Origin: Amycolatopsis taiwanensis DSM 45107
GTDB lineage: Bacteria; Actinomycetota; Actinomycetes; Mycobacteriales; Pseudonocardiaceae
Length of the DNA stretch: 64,000 nt
NCBI RefSeq assembly: GCF_000519205.1
Contig: NZ_JAFB01000027.1
Coordinates: forward strand, 17,914-81,913
Direction of reading: 5' to 3'
Shown: positions 7,949 through 15,755 of the stretch, in pieces
Layout: every line of letters begins with the position of its first letter
Numbering within the stretch: the stretch's first letter is position 1
Notes under the pieces: model-generated
Databases searched by the model: none
What the model saw: the letters and a program-made list of their open reading frames with translations, nothing else
Told to the model about the DNA's origin: nothing
Translations under genes and position numbers: made by a program

Positions 7949-10096
7949 GTGGGCATGTGCTGCACACTGCACGATGTGACGAAGGGCGATGAGATCCGTA
8001 ACGAGATCACTGGCTCTGTGCGGGGGAATGTTCTCCAGATCGGCAATATGTATGGCGATGTCGTGGGGTGGCACCAACCGTCTGCTGCGCACAGTGCGGA
8101 CCAGTCGCTACGCGAGCCTCTCTGGCGTCTCACCCGCGAGGTCCGGGAAGCCAGCGCAAAGGAAGTGCGGAAGTGGGGGATCAGCGGTTCTGGCGCGTTG
8201 TCGGTGCGGTGGCGCACCGCCACCGATGACCTACTCGATCACTGGGAGAACATCCACGACAGCGCCGAGCCGGTGCCGCTGGAGGGGCACTTCACGGCCG
8301 TCCGGGAGACCTACCAGGCGGTTCACTCGAAGCGGTTGGTGATCGTGGGCCAGACCGGGGCGGGCAAGACCGTGCTGGCGCACCGCCTGATCCTCGACCT
8401 GCTTGACACCGACGGCGTCACCGGCCCGGTGCCGGTGCTGTTCAGCCTCAGCGACTGGAACCCCGACTCGACCGATCTCCAGCTCTGGTTGATCCAGCAA
8501 CTCGTCCGCGACTTCGGGTTCCTCAACGACAAGAACCCCGCCACGGGCGAGACACAGGCCGAAATCCTCGTCAAGGAGAAGCTGATCCTTCCGGTCCTGG
8601 ACGGCTTTGACGAGATCCCACACCAGCACCACCGTGCCGCCATCGGCAAGGTCAGCAACATCGACTATCCACTGGTCGTGACCAGTCGCCCGGACGAATA
8701 CCGCGAGGCCGCTCACGTGGTCAAAGCGGTCGGCCGCGCCGCTGCCATCGAACTCCAGGAAGTCGCCCGCGATGAAGCCCACCGGTTCTTACGCCTGAGC
8801 ACCAGCAAGTCCCGCAGCCGGGAATGGGACGCGGTGTTCGAGCACCTGGAAACCCAACCCGATCAGACTGCCAGCCAGAACCTCACCCGCGTGTTGAAGA
8901 CACCGCTGATGGTCACGCTCGCCCGCACCGTCTACAACGACACCCCGGACCGCCATCCCCACGATCTCCTTGAGAGCCAACGTTTTCCCACCGCTGCGGC
9001 GGTGGAAGACCATCTCCTGGACGCCTACATCGACACCGTCTATACCCACCGCGACCCCGGCCCGCGCGGTCCACGACACCCGAACTGGACCCCCGACCAA
9101 GCCCGCCACTGGCTCGGCTACCTCGCCACCCACCTCATGCACCGCACCACCCACGACCTCACCTGGTGGCAGCTCCCCGCCACCCTCCACCGCCGGACCC
9201 GCATCCTCGTCCTCACAGCAATCTTCGGGCTCGCGGCCGGGCTCGCGTTCGGGCTCTGGGTCGGGCTCGCGTACGGCCTCGCGGCCGGGCTCGCGTACGT
9301 CGGGTTCGGGCTCGCGTTCGGGCTCGCGTTCGGGCTCGGGGTCGGGCTCATCAACGAAGTGCGATTTTCTCGCGGGCGCACGGGACGAGAACCGGAGCGA
9401 CTACGCCTGAGTCTGCGACGGCGAGGCCGTGATCCACGCGCCGGGTGGATAACCTACCTCAAGAAGCCCACCGTCGAGTTTACTAGCGGGTTCGCGGTCG
9501 GGCTCTCGTTCGGGCTCTCGTACGTGCTCGCGTACGGGTTCGCGGTCGGGCTCTCGTACGGGCTCTCGTACGGGCTCACGTACGGGTTCGCGTTCGGGTT
9601 CGCGTACGGGCTCCCAAGTGTCGTCGTGTCAGCTCTCGGAGATACCTACGACCCCCACGCCACCGACCGGTGGACACTCCTAACCCGTGACCGAACGGTC
9701 ACCCTCGCCCAAACGATCGCAACGACTGTGCTCGTGGGCGGGTTCGCTTACGGGTTCATGGTCGAGTCCTTTGGTATGCTCCGTAACCTCATTTTCGGGC
9801 TCGTCTTGGGTTCCGCATTCGGAATTGTCCGCTTGGCGCTCTCGGCATGGGGGAGCTGGCTGCTGTTCGCACGCCTGTGGCTGCCGCTGACCGGTCGTTT
9901 GCCGTGGCGTCCAAAGCGCTTTCTCGAAGACGCCTACGACCGTGGCGTACTGCGCACGACAGGCGCGGTCTACCAATTCCGCCACGCACGGCTCCGTGAC
10001 CACCTCGCCGACCACTATCGCAGTCAGTCGAACCTCACCGGACCACCATCCGCCCGGACCGCGCGTGCTTCTGTGCCAGTTCGCGCCAGCGAGTGA
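7949..10096 (+). CDS. NACHT-type NTPase with glycine-rich membrane domain
   Basis: 715 codons from the first GTG at 7949; an ATG at 7955 and a GTG at 7976 are alternative starts, none with a clear ribosome site. The N-terminus carries the motif GNVLQIGNMYGDV, common in actinobacterial NTPases. Walker A is GQTGAGKT (134-141), Walker B is LILPVLDGFDEIP (212-224), followed by VVTSRPDEY (243-251), all as in NACHT (STAND) ATPases. From about residue 412 on there are several membrane segments built of repeated GLAFGL/GLSYGL units. The C-terminal part ends with GAVYQFRHARLRDHLADHY, usual in Streptomyces NACHT proteins. It lies on the strand opposite to all late genes and its 3' end overlaps terL by 62 bases. 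A defence (superinfection-exclusion) role is inference. Confidence 0.88.
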   Translation: MGMCCTLHDVTKGDEIRNEITGSVRGNVLQIGNMYGDVVGWHQPSAAHSADQSLREPLWRLTREVREASAKEVRKWGISGSGALSVRWRTATDDLLDHWENIHDSAEPVPLEGHFTAVRETYQAVHSKRLVIVGQTGAGKTVLAHRLILDLLDTDGVTGPVPVLFSLSDWNPDSTDLQLWLIQQLVRDFGFLNDKNPATGETQAEILVKEKLILPVLDGFDEIPHQHHRAAIGKVSNIDYPLVVTSRPDEYREAAHVVKAVGRAAAIELQEVARDEAHRFLRLSTSKSRSREWDAVFEHLETQPDQTASQNLTRVLKTPLMVTLARTVYNDTPDRHPHDLLESQRFPTAAAVEDHLLDAYIDTVYTHRDPGPRGPRHPNWTPDQARHWLGYLATHLMHRTTHDLTWWQLPATLHRRTRILVLTAIFGLAAGLAFGLWVGLAYGLAAGLAYVGFGLAFGLAFGLGVGLINEVRFSRGRTGREPERLRLSLRRRGRDPRAGWITYLKKPTVEFTSGFAVGLSFGLSYVLAYGFAVGLSYGLSYGLTYGFAFGFAYGLPSVVVSALGDTYDPHATDRWTLLTRDRTVTLAQTIATTVLVGGFAYGFMVESFGMLRNLIFGLVLGSAFGIVRLALSAWGSWLLFARLWLPLTGRLPWRPKRFLEDAYDRGVLRTTGAVYQFRHARLRDHLADHYRSQSNLTGPPSARTARASVPVRASE
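9225..9612 (+). repeat. Coding short repeats in the NACHT membrane domain
   Basis: Two blocks (about 9225-9352 and 9484-9612) consist of near-repeats of GGGCTCGCGTTC and GGGCTCTCGTAC, encoding Gly-Leu-Ala/Ser-Phe/Tyr units. A non-repetitive basic linker of about 45 codons separates them. The repeats keep the reading frame. Such tandem units can expand or shrink by slippage. Confidence 0.75.
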
Positions 10097-11726
10097 TAGC
10101 CATCGCGGCTGTGGGCACGGCGTCGATGCGTTTGCCGACGGCGCCCCGGTCGGGCTTGTCGGGCCGGAGCTGGTCGGCGTCCCCAGCGGGGTGGCGCACT
10201 TCCACCGCGTCGAAACACCACTCGGCGACGGGGTTGGCGTGGTGGTTCCAGGTGCGCGCCTTGGTCAACGCCATCAGCTCGGTCAGCCCGAACGTGAGCC
10301 CGCGGTAGGTCTGCGGAATGGGCGCGAGGTCCAGCCGTGTCTTCTTCTGGATCTCCTGCCGGACCGGCTCACCGGACCACTCGTCGTATCCGGCGGCCAT
10401 GACCTTGAACGTCTGGCAGTCTTCGGCGATGTCGGCGTAGATCACGTCGTAGTCGATGACATCGCCGGGTGTGACGGTGATCCATCCGCCGTCGGCCCAC
10501 TGCGAGACCCGCCCGTTGGTCCGCCCGTCGAGGAAGGTCACGGCCGCTTCGGGCAGCCAAAACCGCCACATTATCGAGGGCACGCCGTCCAGGCCGTCGG
10601 GCACGAACAATGCCCACGCGGTCATGTCGAGCTTGGCCGCCAGGTCGAGCCCGCCGTAGGCCCGGCGGCCGGCTAGCTCGGCGCGCAACCAATCCGGGGC
10701 CGGGGCCACGGTGCCCGCGCACTGCCGGTACAGGTGCATCGGCATCCAGCGGTGCGCCTGCTGCACCCATTGGTTCAAACGGTACTGCCGGAAGGCGTTC
10801 TCTTTGGACGGGTCGTTCTTTGCCTCGGCGGCTTCCTGCCGCAGTGACCGGATCGAGAGGAAATCGCCCAGCGCGGGGTTGGCCAGCGGCCAGTTCTTCT
10901 CATTCCAGGGGTCGGCGTCCTCGGGGACGTTGCGGACGTAGGCGAAGCGGTGCCGCGCCCGGTCCGGGTCCTCCATGATCCGCACGCACTCGTTGTGCTC
11001 GCTGCGCGCGAACGACGCCGGGTCGTCTCCGGCCGTGGTCGCGGCGACCATCATCGGCTGCATCCGCGTGCCCATGCCGGTGCGCATGGCGTCCCACAGC
11101 CGCGCGTCGCGCTGGGTCAGCACCTCATCGAAGACGACACCGTGCGGGTTGTGGCCGAGGTTCCCGGCGGCGTCGGCGGCGACCACTTCGTAGTAGCTGC
11201 CGGTGCGCTCATCGATGATCCGTTTGATGTGGTCCTTGACCACCAGGCGGGCCGACAGGACCGGCGAGAGCTTGACCATCCGGGCGGCCACGTCGAAGAC
11301 CTTGGCGGCCTGGCCCCGGTCCATGGCGCAGCCGTAGATCTCCGCGCCCTCCACACCGTCGCCGACCAGGAGGTAGAGCGCGATGAACGCCAGCAGCTCG
11401 CTCTTGCCGTTCTTGCGCGCCAGCTCGATCCAGCCGATCTGGAACCGGCGGGCGTAGGACTCCCACTCGGGGTCGTAGGTGACCTCGCCGAACAGCGGCT
11501 CGATGATGTCCCGGCGCTGCCAGGTCGAGAGCACAAACGCCTTGCGCGCCCACTTGTCCTTGGTGTGGACACACAGTTCGGCGCAGAAGGCCACGGCGTG
11601 CGCGGCCCTGGGACGGCAGAAGTGGTCGCCCCTCTTCCGGCAGGTCTTGCCGTCGAGGGTGTAGCCGCACTCCGGCAGCCGCCGCTTACGAGAGGAGGCG
11701 TTCCGCGCTCGGCCCGCTGCGGCCAC
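10035..11726 (-). CDS. terL: Terminase large subunit
   Basis: 563 residues. After an N-terminal Cys-containing segment, the Walker A variant ARKNGKS lies at residues 103-109 and Walker B HGVVFDEV at 195-202. The C-terminal nuclease half has GGLDLAAKLDMTAW and WSGEPVRQEI. This is the HK97-like Terminase_1 family, the ATPase-nuclease that packages DNA through the portal. It overlaps terS by 41 bases. Its 3' end overlaps the convergent NACHT gene by 62 bases, which is unusual for an otherwise compact late operon. Confidence 0.92.
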   Translation of the reverse strand: MAAAGRARNASSRKRRLPECGYTLDGKTCRKRGDHFCRPRAAHAVAFCAELCVHTKDKWARKAFVLSTWQRRDIIEPLFGEVTYDPEWESYARRFQIGWIELARKNGKSELLAFIALYLLVGDGVEGAEIYGCAMDRGQAAKVFDVAARMVKLSPVLSARLVVKDHIKRIIDERTGSYYEVVAADAAGNLGHNPHGVVFDEVLTQRDARLWDAMRTGMGTRMQPMMVAATTAGDDPASFARSEHNECVRIMEDPDRARHRFAYVRNVPEDADPWNEKNWPLANPALGDFLSIRSLRQEAAEAKNDPSKENAFRQYRLNQWVQQAHRWMPMHLYRQCAGTVAPAPDWLRAELAGRRAYGGLDLAAKLDMTAWALFVPDGLDGVPSIMWRFWLPEAAVTFLDGRTNGRVSQWADGGWITVTPGDVIDYDVIYADIAEDCQTFKVMAAGYDEWSGEPVRQEIQKKTRLDLAPIPQTYRGLTFGLTELMALTKARTWNHHANPVAEWCFDAVEVRHPAGDADQLRPDKPDRGAVGKRIDAVPTAAMAITRWRELAQKHARSGRMVVR

Positions 11727-12144
11727 CCGGCGCGTCCACCTTGAGCTGTGTGCGGTCGCTGGGCGTCAACCCAAAGCGGGCGCCGTACTGCGCGAACGTC
11801 GTTTCGGCCTCGCGCTGCACCGTCAGAGCGGGGTTCTTCACGAACCCGTTCGGTCCCTGCACCAGCAGCGCGGACCCGTTGACCAGCTTGGTCGCCTGCT
11901 TGTAGCGGCCCAGCGCTTCACAGACGACCACGAAGGCGTCCACGTCCCACGGCGTGAGCACGCCGACGGCGATCAGGCTCGGCGCCAGCCGGTCCCACAC
12001 CGCGCGGGCGTCCTCGGACAGCTCCTCCGGCGGCCTGACCTCACCCTCGGGCGGGATCGGCTCGGCGTGGTTGATCCGGTCCGGGCGGTCGCCGTGCAGG
12101 ATCTTGAGAGCCGTTGGCTTGGGCTTGACTCCCCGTGCTCCCAC
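11686..12144 (-). CDS. terS: Terminase small subunit, P27 family
   Basis: 152 residues, MGARGVKPKPTALKILHGDRP. The opening (KPTALKILHG) and the helical middle (WDVDAFVVVCEALGRYKQA), with the late FGLTPSDRTQLKV, are diagnostic of P27-family small terminases that recognise the packaging site. It starts 27 bases after a strong inverted repeat. Overlap with terL suggests coupled translation. Confidence 0.9.
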   Translation of the reverse strand: MGARGVKPKPTALKILHGDRPDRINHAEPIPPEGEVRPPEELSEDARAVWDRLAPSLIAVGVLTPWDVDAFVVVCEALGRYKQATKLVNGSALLVQGPNGFVKNPALTVQREAETTFAQYGARFGLTPSDRTQLKVDAPGGRSGPSAERLLS

Positions 12145-12170
12145 GGCAGCCTCCTACGGGTCGTTGGGGT

Positions 12171-12217
12171 GTGACGAGGCCCCCGCCAGATGGGGGAGCG
12201 AGCGGGGGCCTCGTCAC
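12171..12217 (-). terminator. Perfect 16-bp inverted repeat upstream of terS
   Basis: GTGACGAGGCCCCCGC at 12171-12186 and its exact complement at 12202-12217 enclose a 15-base loop. It sits between the 34-codon gene and terS. No T tract follows. It may be an intrinsic terminator that separates packaging genes from upstream transcription, or part of a packaging recognition site; the sequence alone does not decide. Confidence 0.6.
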
Positions 12218-12230
12218 GATCGGGAGGGGA

Positions 12231-12335
12231 TCAGGTACCGGAGCTGCGGCCACCCGCAGCGCCCGGCGCGCGAAGACCGAGCCGACGCGCGGCACCGCGA
12301 ATCAACGCACCACTAACGGAAAACGCCCGACGCAT
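12231..12335 (-). CDS. Small basic peptide upstream of terS
   Basis: 34 codons from the ATG at 12333-12335 (MRRAFSVSGALIRGAARRLG). The start is preceded by AGGAGAGGAGG about 6 bases upstream, one of the best ribosome sites in the window, which is the main evidence that it is real. The peptide is Arg/Gly-rich with a short amphipathic part and no known motif. It is followed at once by the 16-bp inverted repeat, so it could also act as a leader for terS. Confidence 0.5.
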   Translation of the reverse strand: MRRAFSVSGALIRGAARRLGLRAPGAAGGRSSGT

Positions 12336-12350
12336 GGATTACCTCCTCTC

Positions 12351-12734
12351 CTATTCCTCGTCCATCGGCACACCGAGCACGCGGGCCACGGCGTAGCCAT
12401 CCATGTACTTGTCGCCGATGGCGAGAAGCCCGGCGTTGCGCAGGAACCGTTCCTTGTCCTCGCGCGACTTGAAGCACACCGCGATCCAATACTCGGAATC
12501 CGTGGCGAGCCGGAAGCGCTCGGCCTCCCGCTTCGCTCGATCCCGGAACCCTTGCTGTAGTGCGGTCAGTTCCCTACGGGAGTCCTCCGGTAGGTCTCCG
12601 GTGTAGTCGACCTCGGCCAGCGGGTCCGGCTCCGGCTCCTGGTTGAGCTGCGCCAACAGGTCCTCATTGGACCCGCCCATCGGTGCGGCTGAACCGGCGA
12701 GCTGTGCCATCACATCGTCGTTAGAGTCCGGCAC
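12351..12734 (-). CDS. Uncharacterised partner of the PAPS-reductase-like protein
   Basis: 127 residues from a GTG at 12732-12734 (VPDSNDDVMAQLAGSAAP); an ATG at 12710 is an alternative. The start overlaps the PAPS-reductase-like gene by 14 bases, so the two are coupled. The first half is acidic and the second half (LATDSEYWIAVCFKSREDKE, then LLAIGDKYMDGYAVARVLGV) looks like a small alpha/beta fold. I do not recognise the family. Linkage suggests it acts with the upstream protein. Confidence 0.65.
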   Translation of the reverse strand: MPDSNDDVMAQLAGSAAPMGGSNEDLLAQLNQEPEPDPLAEVDYTGDLPEDSRRELTALQQGFRDRAKREAERFRLATDSEYWIAVCFKSREDKERFLRNAGLLAIGDKYMDGYAVARVLGVPMDEE

Positions 12735-13482
12735 GGAACAGCTCCAGATCCGCCAGCGGGAACCACTCCAGGATGCGGTCGTAGTCCCGTGGCCGGTTGT
12801 CCTTGATCGGCTTGAGGAACCGGAGATCCAGGCCGTCGAAGGTGCGGTTGAACCACTCGTAGTCGATGGGCAGCGGGCAGTGGTGCTCGGCGAGCGCGGC
12901 CCGGACATGCCGGATACGCCAGTCCCACACCGGGCTGACCTTCATCACGTGCTCGCGCATCGGGCCGTGGCCCTTTATCGCCGTGCGGCGGTTGGGCGAG
13001 TCCGCCGCTCGGATGCCGTCAGCGGTCCACGTCGCCGCCGGGTCCAGGTCGTAGTAGCTCTCGCACAGCATCCGCGAGATGTCGATGTAGTCCGGCTCCG
13101 GCAGTTGCGCGGCCTCGATGATCCGGATGTGCTCGGGCACCTGGAACGTGAGGTTGTTCAACCACCGGAACAGACTCGGATGCGGAAGCTGCGGGATCGT
13201 GACCCCGAAGTACCGCTCGTAGTCCGCCAGCGACTCGTCCACGAACTCCAGACCGGGCACCAGGTACAGGTGGAACGGCCGGACCTCCACTCCGGAATCC
13301 CGCAGGGCCAGCCATGCGGCCAGCGAGTCCTTACCCCGGCTGAACGCCAGCAGCACGGGAAGGCCCTTGCGGGCCAGCTCGGTACGGATCTCGGCCGACG
13401 GCGCCGCCCCCTCGATCACGATCGGGGCGGTCTGGTCGGCGGTCGGGTTGATCACCAACGGGCACCACCCCCGACCGCGCAC
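12721..13482 (-). CDS. PAPS reductase-like PP-loop protein
   Basis: 253 residues (start possibly at the GTG 13455). The PP-loop SRGKDSLAAWLAL near residue 48 marks the adenine-nucleotide alpha-hydrolase fold shared by PAPS reductases and the DndC sulfur-insertion enzymes. A later SRMLCESYYDLD and MREHVMKVSPVWDWR fit phage members of the family. In phages these proteins are often near packaging or ParB-like genes and their substrate is not settled. Nucleic acid or nucleotide modification is possible; the CxxC iron-sulfur pair of true sulfate-assimilation enzymes is not evident. Confidence 0.8.
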   Translation of the reverse strand: MRGRGWCPLVINPTADQTAPIVIEGAAPSAEIRTELARKGLPVLLAFSRGKDSLAAWLALRDSGVEVRPFHLYLVPGLEFVDESLADYERYFGVTIPQLPHPSLFRWLNNLTFQVPEHIRIIEAAQLPEPDYIDISRMLCESYYDLDPAATWTADGIRAADSPNRRTAIKGHGPMREHVMKVSPVWDWRIRHVRAALAEHHCPLPIDYEWFNRTFDGLDLRFLKPIKDNRPRDYDRILEWFPLADLELFRAGL

Positions 13483-13584
13483 CGAGAGTGACCGATATGT
13501 GTCGGCACAGATTCGGGCCTGGCTGACGATCCGGCTTGCCGGGTGGGGGGAGGGGTGACCCCCTGGGGGCCTCGGCGGGCGCGG

Positions 13585-13974
13585 TTAGCCCCCTCTTGTA
13601 GTGGGGTCGATTGCGGTGGCCCGGTTGTGGCAGGTCTGGCACATGCCTCGCCCGTGTGCGGGGTCATTCGGGTCTTGTCCATTTCGGATGAGTGCTCGCC
13701 GCGTGGCTGGCCAGTGGTCGGCCACTGTGGACGGTTGGCCACAACTGCGGCCGGAATGCTGCGGGCATTGGGTATCGGTGCATCGGCACCATGGGTCACG
13801 GGCCAACACGGCGGTACGGAAGCGGCGGTGCCCTGCTGTTCGGTAGCCCTGCTGTGCAGGGTCGGCCCTGCGGCGATTGGCTGCCTGCCTTGCATGCTCG
13901 GCACAGCGGCCCCGACCAGGGGCAGGCTCACCACAACCGGGCACAGTGCACGGGGCAGGGGCACGGTACGGCAT
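13585..13974 (-). CDS. HNH endonuclease
   Basis: 129 residues from the ATG at 13972-13974 (MPYRAPAPCTVPGCGEPAPG); a further start at 14004 is possible. Zinc ligands CTVPGC and CAEH lie at the N-terminus. The HNH core is FRTAVLARDPWCRC, VADHWPATRR and GMCQTCHNRATA. In HK97-like phages an HNH nuclease next to the terminase helps cleave cos DNA, and the position before the packaging genes fits. The 102 bases after the next gene's start (13483-13584) are rich in G and C runs and hold no gene. Confidence 0.85.
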   Translation of the reverse strand: MPYRAPAPCTVPGCGEPAPGRGRCAEHARQAANRRRADPAQQGYRTAGHRRFRTAVLARDPWCRCTDTQCPQHSGRSCGQPSTVADHWPATRRALIRNGQDPNDPAHGRGMCQTCHNRATAIDPTTRGG

Positions 13975-14109
13975 GCCCTGCCCCCTGCCTGCCCTACAGG
14001 GCACCGGAAATACACCACGGGCAGGGAGCTACCGGGGGCCGAGATGCACCCTTGTACGGGCCTCACAGCGGCCGGAATTACACCAGCGGGGGAACTACCC
14101 CGGAACGGG

Positions 14110-14141
14110 CAGTGCCCCCAACCAGTCGGCCGGGGGCACTG
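14110..14141 (-). terminator. Stem-loop terminator after the DUF932 gene
   Basis: CAGTGCCCCC (14110-14119) and GGGGGCACTG (14132-14141) form a perfect 10-bp stem with a 12-base loop, 15 bases past the stop of the minus-strand DUF932 gene. No T run follows, as is common in high-GC actinobacteria. Confidence 0.6.
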
Positions 14142-14155
14142 TGGACGGTCGGTCA

Positions 14156-15286
14156 TCACTTAGCGGCCACGATGTCTAGTGCAGTGGTGAATGCCTTGTT
14201 CTTGATCTTGTCATACTCACCGGTAAAGCTCCGGTCGGCACGAGCGGTGACCGACTCCTCTTCACCCTTGCCGACCACGGGAACGAACCAATCCAGGTAT
14301 TCCACAACGGAGTTGTATCCGGCCCAGACGGTGCCCCGGATGTCTTCCTGGGTGTCGGCAGACTTGAACAGTGCGGTAAGAGCTTCCCACTGTTCTTGTT
14401 CCGGCTTCCTCCAGTCATCTAGAGGTTTCCGGAACTTCTCTGGCCATAGTTCCTTGACATACTGGCCGAACACTTCGGTGTCCAGCTGAGTGTTGATCAT
14501 GCTTTCGGCCTCTGCCTGGAAGACCGACAGCCACTCGAAGTTGATCTTGAGTGCTTCCCTGGCTTCCTGGAGCTTTCCGGCGAGTCCCGACGAATGCCGG
14601 AAGGTGTAGGCACTTCGGTGGTTGCGGAGAGCTGCCCTTTCAGTGTTGGCACAGACCACCCGGACCGGGGTGGTGACCACCTTGAGCTTGCCCTGTCCGG
14701 AGTAGTTCTGGAAACCGGCGAGATACAGCCCGACCTCATCGGTTCCACCGATCTTGATCGACTCCGGAAGCTGCATAGTAAGGAAGATGTCCTTACCATT
14801 CCGGAGTGATCCCCCAGTGTCGAACACGGCACCGGAAGTGTCCACAATGGCTTGCATGAAGTCGGCGAACTCTTCCGGTTGAATGATCGGGTACTCACCG
14901 GACACGATGCCGAGCGGTTGTAGCTCTCCGGTCTGCGGGACGGTCCGGAAGGTGTTCACCCAGCCCGGTATATCCATCAGTTCCACAGTGTCCATTTCGG
15001 ACACTTCCGGGCTGTCATCTGGCCGATCGGCATCCTGGCGAACGGTGCACTTCTGAGTGTGCTTGGCTCCGACCTTCCTCCGACACTCGGGGCACTTGCC
15101 AGTAGGGACTAATCCGGTGATACCGAAGGACTTCCGGACATTCCAGCCGGACAGGTGGGCAAGGTCTAGCACTTCCTGTGCCTTCATCGGACCGGGGGCA
15201 ACGGTGCCCAACCGGTGCCAGCCGGGCTCACGGGCGGCAGCAAAGGCATAGCTGCCATCGGCGAGCTTCTCAAGCTCATGGGACAT
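14156..15286 (-). CDS. DUF932 phage/plasmid-like protein (TIGR03299 type)
   Basis: 376 residues from the ATG at 15284-15286 (MSHELEKLADGSYAFAAAREPG), with GGGAGAG upstream. Longer frames to 15589 read through the promoter and are rejected. Conserved pieces include PGWHRLGTV, GIVSGEYPIIQPEEFADFM, VVTTPVRVVCANTERAAL and FRHSSGLAGKLQEA, all typical of DUF932. A Cys-rich insert (CPECRRKVGAKHTQKC) is present near residue 60. The family is frequent on phages and plasmids; its role is unknown. Codon use is clearly less GC-rich than in the neighbours, suggesting a separate origin. Its leader contains box A, shared with two other genes. Confidence 0.85.
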   Translation of the reverse strand: MSHELEKLADGSYAFAAAREPGWHRLGTVAPGPMKAQEVLDLAHLSGWNVRKSFGITGLVPTGKCPECRRKVGAKHTQKCTVRQDADRPDDSPEVSEMDTVELMDIPGWVNTFRTVPQTGELQPLGIVSGEYPIIQPEEFADFMQAIVDTSGAVFDTGGSLRNGKDIFLTMQLPESIKIGGTDEVGLYLAGFQNYSGQGKLKVVTTPVRVVCANTERAALRNHRSAYTFRHSSGLAGKLQEAREALKINFEWLSVFQAEAESMINTQLDTEVFGQYVKELWPEKFRKPLDDWRKPEQEQWEALTALFKSADTQEDIRGTVWAGYNSVVEYLDWFVPVVGKGEEESVTARADRSFTGEYDKIKNKAFTTALDIVAAK

Positions 15287-15308
15287 GTGCGGCTCTCCCT
15301 GGGGTGTT

Positions 15309-15328
15309 GGTTGCTGTCTTGCTGACAG
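15309..15328 (-). promoter_or_regulatory. Leader box A upstream of the DUF932 gene
   Basis: Read on the minus strand this is CTGTCAGCAAGACAGCAACC, identical over 20 bases to box B. It contains the short palindrome CTGTC-N5-GACAG and ends 22 bases before the start codon. The orientation relative to its gene is the same as for boxes B and C. Confidence 0.65.
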
Positions 15329-15422
15329 GACCAACATTAACCACCGACAAGATGATTGTCCTCTGTATGTGATACATAACACTATGACTAGACAATCATT
15401 TGTTTGACCCTGCATTCTGGGT
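15329..15422. promoter_or_regulatory. Divergent promoter region between two leader boxes
   Basis: This AT-richer stretch between boxes A and B must carry the promoters for the DUF932 gene and the plus-strand small-gene operon. It contains the palindromes GACAA-N5-TTGTC (15346-15360) and TATGT-GAT-ACATA (15365-15377). No single pair of -35/-10 hexamers stands out. Confidence 0.5.
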
Positions 15423-15442
15423 CTGTCAGCAAGACAGCAACC
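15423..15442 (+). promoter_or_regulatory. Leader box B upstream of the small-gene operon
   Basis: CTGTCAGCAAGACAGCAACC, the exact inverted copy of box A. It ends 25 bases before the ATG at 15468 and is followed by the ribosome site AGGGAGG. Confidence 0.65.
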
Positions 15443-15467
15443 CACGACAGCAGGGAGGCACCACCCC

Positions 15468-15755
15468 ATGAAGCTGAGACGAGGCCGGAACATGCGGCCA
15501 CGACCGGCGACACCACCCCGACCACCCCGGACCGAACCGGTAACGGTCGAGCAGCTGTCCGAGCAGGACGCCGACCGGGTAGGCCGCATGGCCTACTACG
15601 GCGGTACGGACTGCCTCGATGGCAAGGGCAGCGTGATCGGTTGGGAGAAGCTCACGCCGGAGCGGCGGGACTACTACATCGGCATCGCCGCGTGCGTTCT
15701 CGTCGAGCACTGCCTCATCCGGGGTGTCGAGGTCATTGTGAGGCGGCCCCGGTGA
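15468..15755 (+). CDS. First gene of the phage small-gene operon, unknown function
   Basis: 95 residues, MKLRRGRNMRPRPATPPRP, with a basic Pro-rich N-terminus (30 residues) and a compact C-terminal part (YYIGIAACVLVEHCLIRGVE). The ATG is 8 bases after AGGGAGG. It heads nine genes joined by ATGA or GTGA overlaps up to 18186. No known domain. The position after box B suggests early or lysogenic regulation. Confidence 0.65.
   Translation: MKLRRGRNMRPRPATPPRPPRTEPVTVEQLSEQDADRVGRMAYYGGTDCLDGKGSVIGWEKLTPERRDYYIGIAACVLVEHCLIRGVEVIVRRPR

Noticed and set aside
13520..13585. G/C-run region as a cos site
   Set aside because: Close to HNH and terminase genes, but no recognisable end sequence or repeats; position alone is not enough.
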